Origin: Streptomyces rapamycinicus NRRL 5491
GTDB taxonomy: Bacteria; Actinomycetota; Actinomycetes; Streptomycetales; Streptomycetaceae
Length of the DNA: 64,000 nt
Assembly: GCF_024298965.1 (NCBI RefSeq)
Contig: NZ_CP085193.1
Span: 1-64,000 of the forward strand
Direction: 5' to 3'
Each line of letters starts with the position of its first letter. Within the stretch, counting starts at the first letter, position 1. Below, piece after piece: positions 60,486-64,000 of the stretch. The notes below the pieces were generated by a model, which searched no databases, was not told the DNA's origin, and saw only the letters and a list, made by a program, of their open reading frames with translations. The position numbers and the translations under genes are program-made.

Positions 60486-61739
60486 CATCGGTCCCCTTGC
60501 CGCTCGTACTCGAATTCTCCGAGCTGTCGCGCGTTCCCACCGGCGCGCCGCTCCAGGAGGCGAAGCATCGGCCCGGTCACGGCGGTGGTCACCAGAGCCA
60601 TGAGGATCATCAAGGAATAAAAAGGGGCGTCGATCACCCCCAGTTCGAGGCCCGCGGTCAACAGCACGATCTCGGTGAGACCACGGGTGTTCATCAACGC
60701 TGCCAGGGCCGTCGATTGCAGCCTGGGAATCCCGCTCAGCCGCGCACCTGCGAAGGCACCGAGGAATTTTCCAGCGAGTGCCACGAGCAGGATGAGGACC
60801 AGTTCACCGAGTCCGGCGAAACCGATCCCGGAGAGGTCCACCCGCATTCCCGACAGGACGAAGTACACGGGCAGTAGAAGAACACTGCTGAGCGACTCGA
60901 TGTACCCGGTGAGCTCGGACTTGACATCCGTCCGCTGCGTGCGGGGTGTCACCGCACCGAACAGGAAAGCCCCGAAGATGAAGTGGATCCCCACCCACTC
61001 GGCGGCCCAGCAGGAGAGCATAAGCCCAGCCAATACGGCGACCAGCGGGCTGGTCGTGCCCCCGCTCCCCTCCGCCACGGTGAACGCCCGGCGCAACAAG
61101 GGGCGTACCAACGTCAGCATCGCGGTCAGTCCAAGGGGCACCAACAACAACCGCGCCTGACCGCTACCCCCGTTGACGGTCACGATGAGGCCGAGAAGCA
61201 GCCAGGCCAGAACGTCGCCGATCCCCGCGCCGGCCAGGGCGATGCCACCGAGACGGGTCCGGTCCAGTCCGCGGTCGGTCAAGATCCTCGCCAGCACCGG
61301 GAACGCCGTGACCGACATCGCCGCGCCCAGGAAGAGCACGAAACCGAGCTGGCTGTGGACGCGGTGATCGCGGACCAGGTACAGCGCGAGCAGCACACCG
61401 AGAACGAAGGGCACCGCCACGGACCAGAGCGAGATCCGAAGAGCGACCTGCGCCTTGCCACGCAATTCGTCAAATGGCAGCTCATAGCCGATGACGAACA
61501 TGAACAGAGCCAGGCCGACGTTGGCAAACGCCGCCAACAGCGGGCGAGTGTCCGCGGGGGAACAGGAAATTCGCGAGAGCACCCCCGAACAGCGATGGCC
61601 CGATGAGGATCCCGGCCAGGATCTCTCCGACCACGGCAGGCTGTCGCAGGAGGCGAGCCGCGGCGCCGAAAAGCCTGCTGAGAACGAGGACGGCGACGAG
61701 GCCGAGGAACAACCACTGCACCTGGTCGGTAGTCAACAC
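60464..61739 (-). CDS. CPA2-type Na+/H+ antiporter with a frameshift in its N-terminal part
   Basis: Most of the protein is one frame with about 11 hydrophobic segments and the family landmarks ALFMFVIGYELPFDELR, AMSVTAFPVLARILTDRGL, HFIFGAFLFGAVTP and LMNTRGLTEIVLLTAGLELG. The first 60 residues (LTTDQVQWLFLGLVAVLVLS, QPAVVGEILAGILIGPSLFG) are in another frame. One extra base in the G run at about 61556-61560 explains the break, and the restored protein has about 424 residues, normal for the family. The start is GTG 61739 with GAGGGA, 10 bases after the halogenase stop, so the two form an operon. Glycopeptide clusters often carry such an antiporter, perhaps for export or self-protection. Confidence 0.85.
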
Positions 61740-61749
61740 ATGTGGTCCC

Positions 61750-63186
61750 TCAGGAAGCAGGCTGTTCGGGGCGAGCCCAGTGCATGCCATCGGGCGACTC
61801 GACCAGACCGCCCTCGTACAGGGGATCGTCCCCCACGCTCTCGCCGAAGTGCGCCTGGACCTGAACCCGGGATCCCTGCCAGTGGATCTTCCGCGACCGC
61901 TCCAGCAGATCCGCCCTGCGTTCCTGGCTGAAGGAGGGCGCGGTACCGATCAGTACCTCCTCTTCGGACGCGCCGCCGCCCACCAATTCCGCGAATGACT
62001 CCGCCGCCGAGGCGGAACTCCCGATGACGCTCTTCGCCTCATGGAAGTACGCGTGTTCATCTTTCTGTAGGTCGTAGAAAGCGACCAGGAAGTCGTGGAA
62101 TACGTCATACTCCCTGCGGTAACGGGCTTCGTACTCGCGGAAGCAGTCCGCCTCGTCGATGGTGCCGCGCAGTGTGGTGTTGATCGATCGCGCCGCCAAA
62201 AGGGCACTGTACGTGGACAGATGAACGCCGGAGGAGAACAGCGGGTCGATGAAACAGGCGGCGTCGCCGACCAACACCATTCCGGGCCGCCAGAATTTCT
62301 CTTGAATGTAGGAGTAATCCTTGCGGACGCGGACTTGCCCGTACGGCCCCTCCGTGACGCGCTCTGCCTCCGACAGGTAGTCGGCAATGAGCGGGCACTC
62401 GTCGATCAGTCCCCCCAGTACCTTGTCCCGGGGTCCGTCCTGGAGTCGTTCCAGCGCCTCGCGCCTCAGCACCGCGCCGACGCTGGTGAGCTCATCAGAG
62501 AGGGGAATGTACCAGAACCAACCGAGATCGAATGACGCGCAGGTGATGTTGCCCGCCACGGGGGCAGGCATTCGCTTTCCCCCCGTGAAATAACCGAATA
62601 GGGCGATGTTCTGGAATACATCCGAGTACTTACGCGCACCGCCGATCCGCTTGTGTATGCGGCTCTTGTTTCCCGAGGCATCCGCCACGAAGCTGGCACG
62701 GACGTCTCGCCGGACGCCTTCGGCGTCATCGTACTGCACACCGCAGATCCGGCCCTCCTCCTCAAGAACGCCCACGACCTCGCTGCGTTCACGGACGTCC
62801 ACACCCTTGCTGCGGGCGTTGTCGAGGAGAATTTTGTCGAACTTCATGCGCTCGACCTGGTAGGCGTAGGAGGTCGGGCCTGAGAACTTATCGGAAACGG
62901 AGAAATCAAAGGTCCAGGGTTCAGCGTTGAGCCCCCACCGGAAGGTACCGCCGCGTTTCTTGATGAAGCCAGAATTCGCCAGCTCATCCGTGACTCCGAG
63001 GAGGCGGCAGATCCCGTGCACAGTCGATGGGAGCAGTGACTCGCCGATCTGGTGCCGCGGGAACTCCTCCTTTTCCAGAAGCAACACCCGATAGCCCTGG
63101 AGTGCCACGAGCGTCGAAAGCGTGGATCCACCAGGACCACCCCCGACGACAACAACGTCATAATCTGACTGAAGAGCAGAATTCAC
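61750..63186 (-). CDS. FAD-dependent halogenase of the glycopeptide/peptide type
   Basis: The 478-residue protein has the FAD loop VVVVGGGPGGSTLSTLVAL, the halogenase stretch IKKRGGTFRWG, and GWFWYIPLSDELTSVGAVLR, which carries the WxWxIP motif, followed by LVGDAACFIDPLFSSGVHLS. It resembles halogenases of glycopeptide, enduracidin and ramoplanin clusters, which chlorinate aromatic residues bound to a carrier domain. The likely target is Dpg or another aromatic unit on the NRPS. No flavin reductase is next to it, so FADH2 would come from elsewhere. It has its own shared 25-bp element 82 bases upstream and drives the antiporter gene after it. Confidence 0.92.
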   Translation of the reverse strand: MNSALQSDYDVVVVGGGPGGSTLSTLVALQGYRVLLLEKEEFPRHQIGESLLPSTVHGICRLLGVTDELANSGFIKKRGGTFRWGLNAEPWTFDFSVSDKFSGPTSYAYQVERMKFDKILLDNARSKGVDVRERSEVVGVLEEEGRICGVQYDDAEGVRRDVRASFVADASGNKSRIHKRIGGARKYSDVFQNIALFGYFTGGKRMPAPVAGNITCASFDLGWFWYIPLSDELTSVGAVLRREALERLQDGPRDKVLGGLIDECPLIADYLSEAERVTEGPYGQVRVRKDYSYIQEKFWRPGMVLVGDAACFIDPLFSSGVHLSTYSALLAARSINTTLRGTIDEADCFREYEARYRREYDVFHDFLVAFYDLQKDEHAYFHEAKSVIGSSASAAESFAELVGGGASEEEVLIGTAPSFSQERRADLLERSRKIHWQGSRVQVQAHFGESVGDDPLYEGGLVESPDGMHWARPEQPAS

Positions 63187-63268
63187 GTCTTCCTCTGCCT
63201 CTCATATCATTCGCCGGTGGGTACGGGTGCTCGATATCTCCGCCATCATCACGCGCGGCAGCAGGCCC

Positions 63269-63293
63269 GGCATCAGCGAGAGCCACCGTTACA
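63269..63293 (-). promoter_or_regulatory. Shared 25-bp element upstream of the halogenase (copy 6 of 6)
   Basis: In the halogenase direction it reads TGTAACGGTGGCT, two bases, CGCTGATGCC, nearly identical to the mbtH copy. It lies 82 bases before the ATG, between the halogenase and the stop of the polyketide synthase. Confidence 0.75.
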
Positions 63294-63331
63294 CAACGTG
63301 TCTCAGCCCGCGTCGGTCGCGAGCGACGCCG

Positions 63332-64000
63332 TCATGCTCGGTCTCGTGGCCGTAGCCGGGGCCTCGGTCGCTTGGGGGGAGCCGCGTACGTGACGAGCAG
63401 GTAGTCCGCCAGAGCGGTCGGCGTGGCGCGGGCGAACACCGTCGCGGCGGTGAGCTGAATACCCGTGGCCGCGCTGAGCCGGTTCCGCAGGCGCATGGCG
63501 GTCAGGGAGTCGAATCCCACCTCCGTGAAACGGCGGTCAGGGGCAATCGCGTCTACGCCGGTGTGCCCCAGCACGACGGCGGCATGGGCGCGCACGAGTT
63601 CCAGCAGCTCCCGGCTCCGTTCGGCCTCGGGGAGGGCTCGGAGGCGGCTGGCGAGGGCCGCCGGATCCTCGGTCCGCGTCGCGTCGGTGTCGTCGGCCGC
63701 GTCAGTCATGAGCTGTCGCACTTCCGGGATGCCGCTGAGCAGCCTTTTCAAGGGACGGGCCTCGAACGCGACGATGAAGCGACGCCAGTCGGCGTCGACC
63801 ACGACGGAGGTCGCACCCTCCGCCAGTGACCGCTCCATCGCCATGAGTGCCGACCGCGGATCCATCGGGGCCAGACCGCTGCGCCGGACGTTGCGGCTGA
63901 CCTCGCCGCTGCTGACGGCCATGCCTTCGTCGGCCCATGGCCCCCACGCCACCGAGGTAGCCGTCAGCCCCTCAGCCCGCCGCTGCTCGGCCAGCGCGTC
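63332..64000 (-). CDS. C-terminal end of a modular type I polyketide synthase (KR end and ACP), partial
   Basis: The frame enters from beyond 64000. EGLTATSVAWGPWADEGMAV is the C-terminal end of a ketoreductase domain, and a carrier domain follows with FTEVGFDSLTAMRLRNRLSA holding the phosphopantetheine Ser. The protein ends about 40 residues later with a basic tail (PPKRPRPRLRPRDRA) and has no thioesterase. A chain built here must be handed on, and the NRPS that begins with a condensation domain is the obvious receiver. The basic tail may act as docking region. Domains before the ketoreductase are outside the window. Confidence 0.9.
   Translation of the reverse strand, partial: DALAEQRRAEGLTATSVAWGPWADEGMAVSSGEVSRNVRRSGLAPMDPRSALMAMERSLAEGATSVVVDADWRRFIVAFEARPLKRLLSGIPEVRQLMTDAADDTDATRTEDPAALASRLRALPEAERSRELLELVRAHAAVVLGHTGVDAIAPDRRFTEVGFDSLTAMRLRNRLSAATGIQLTAATVFARATPTALADYLLVTYAAPPKRPRPRLRPRDRA

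Overview
The window is high-GC DNA of actinomycete type. GTG and TTG starts, ATGA-type gene overlaps, large STAND/LuxR regulators and a giant NRPS point to Streptomyces or a close relative. Almost all of it from about 4 kb to the right edge belongs to one hybrid polyketide/non-ribosomal peptide gene cluster that continues past position 64000. I do not recognise the final product.

Layout. Positions 1-3500 are debris outside the cluster: a truncated IS701-type transposase, an intact amidohydrolase of visibly lower GC, broken remnants of a lipoprotein and of a flavin monooxygenase, and an IS5-type transposase. Positions 4395-14586 hold three large ATP-binding LuxR regulators and the decayed copy of a fourth. 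Positions 14700-23600 hold the 3,5-dihydroxyphenylglycine (Dpg) genes dpgA, hpgT, dpgC and dpgB, an mbtH gene, a TetR regulator and several broken genes, including a second dpgB and part of an antiporter. Positions 23760-53591 form one 30 kb leftward operon. It encodes a six-module NRPS with a thioesterase, an adenylation-carrier-oxygenase protein, a condensation-carrier protein, and three enzymes that resemble the 2,3-diaminobutyrate genes of pacidamycin and friulimicin. Positions 54165-60485 form a rightward six-gene operon. Positions 60464-64000 hold an antiporter, a flavin halogenase and the end of a modular polyketide synthase, all leftward.

The most novel part is the rightward operon. 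It combines a SAM methyltransferase, a 2-keto-4-pentenoate hydratase homologue, an acylating aldehyde dehydrogenase, a 4-hydroxy-2-oxovalerate aldolase fused to an acyl carrier protein, a HisC-like aminotransferase and an LnmK-like acyltransferase/decarboxylase. These are the last three steps of aromatic meta-cleavage catabolism joined to an acyl-ACP source. Run backwards, they could build a C6 2-oxo acid from pyruvate and propionyl-ACP, methylate it and aminate it. That would give a branched unsaturated amino acid, perhaps 2-amino-3-methylhex-4-enoate, for the NRPS. This is inference, but every step has a gene.

Two further points stand out. NRPS module 3 has lost most of its adenylation domain and must be loaded in trans, most simply by the adenylation-carrier-oxygenase protein of the same operon. 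A conserved 25-bp element lies upstream of dpgA, mbtH, dpgB, the NRPS, the halogenase and the rightward operon, and probably marks a shared pathway regulon. Three single-base frameshifts, each one extra G or C in a homopolymer (transposase, mbtH, antiporter), may be assembly errors.
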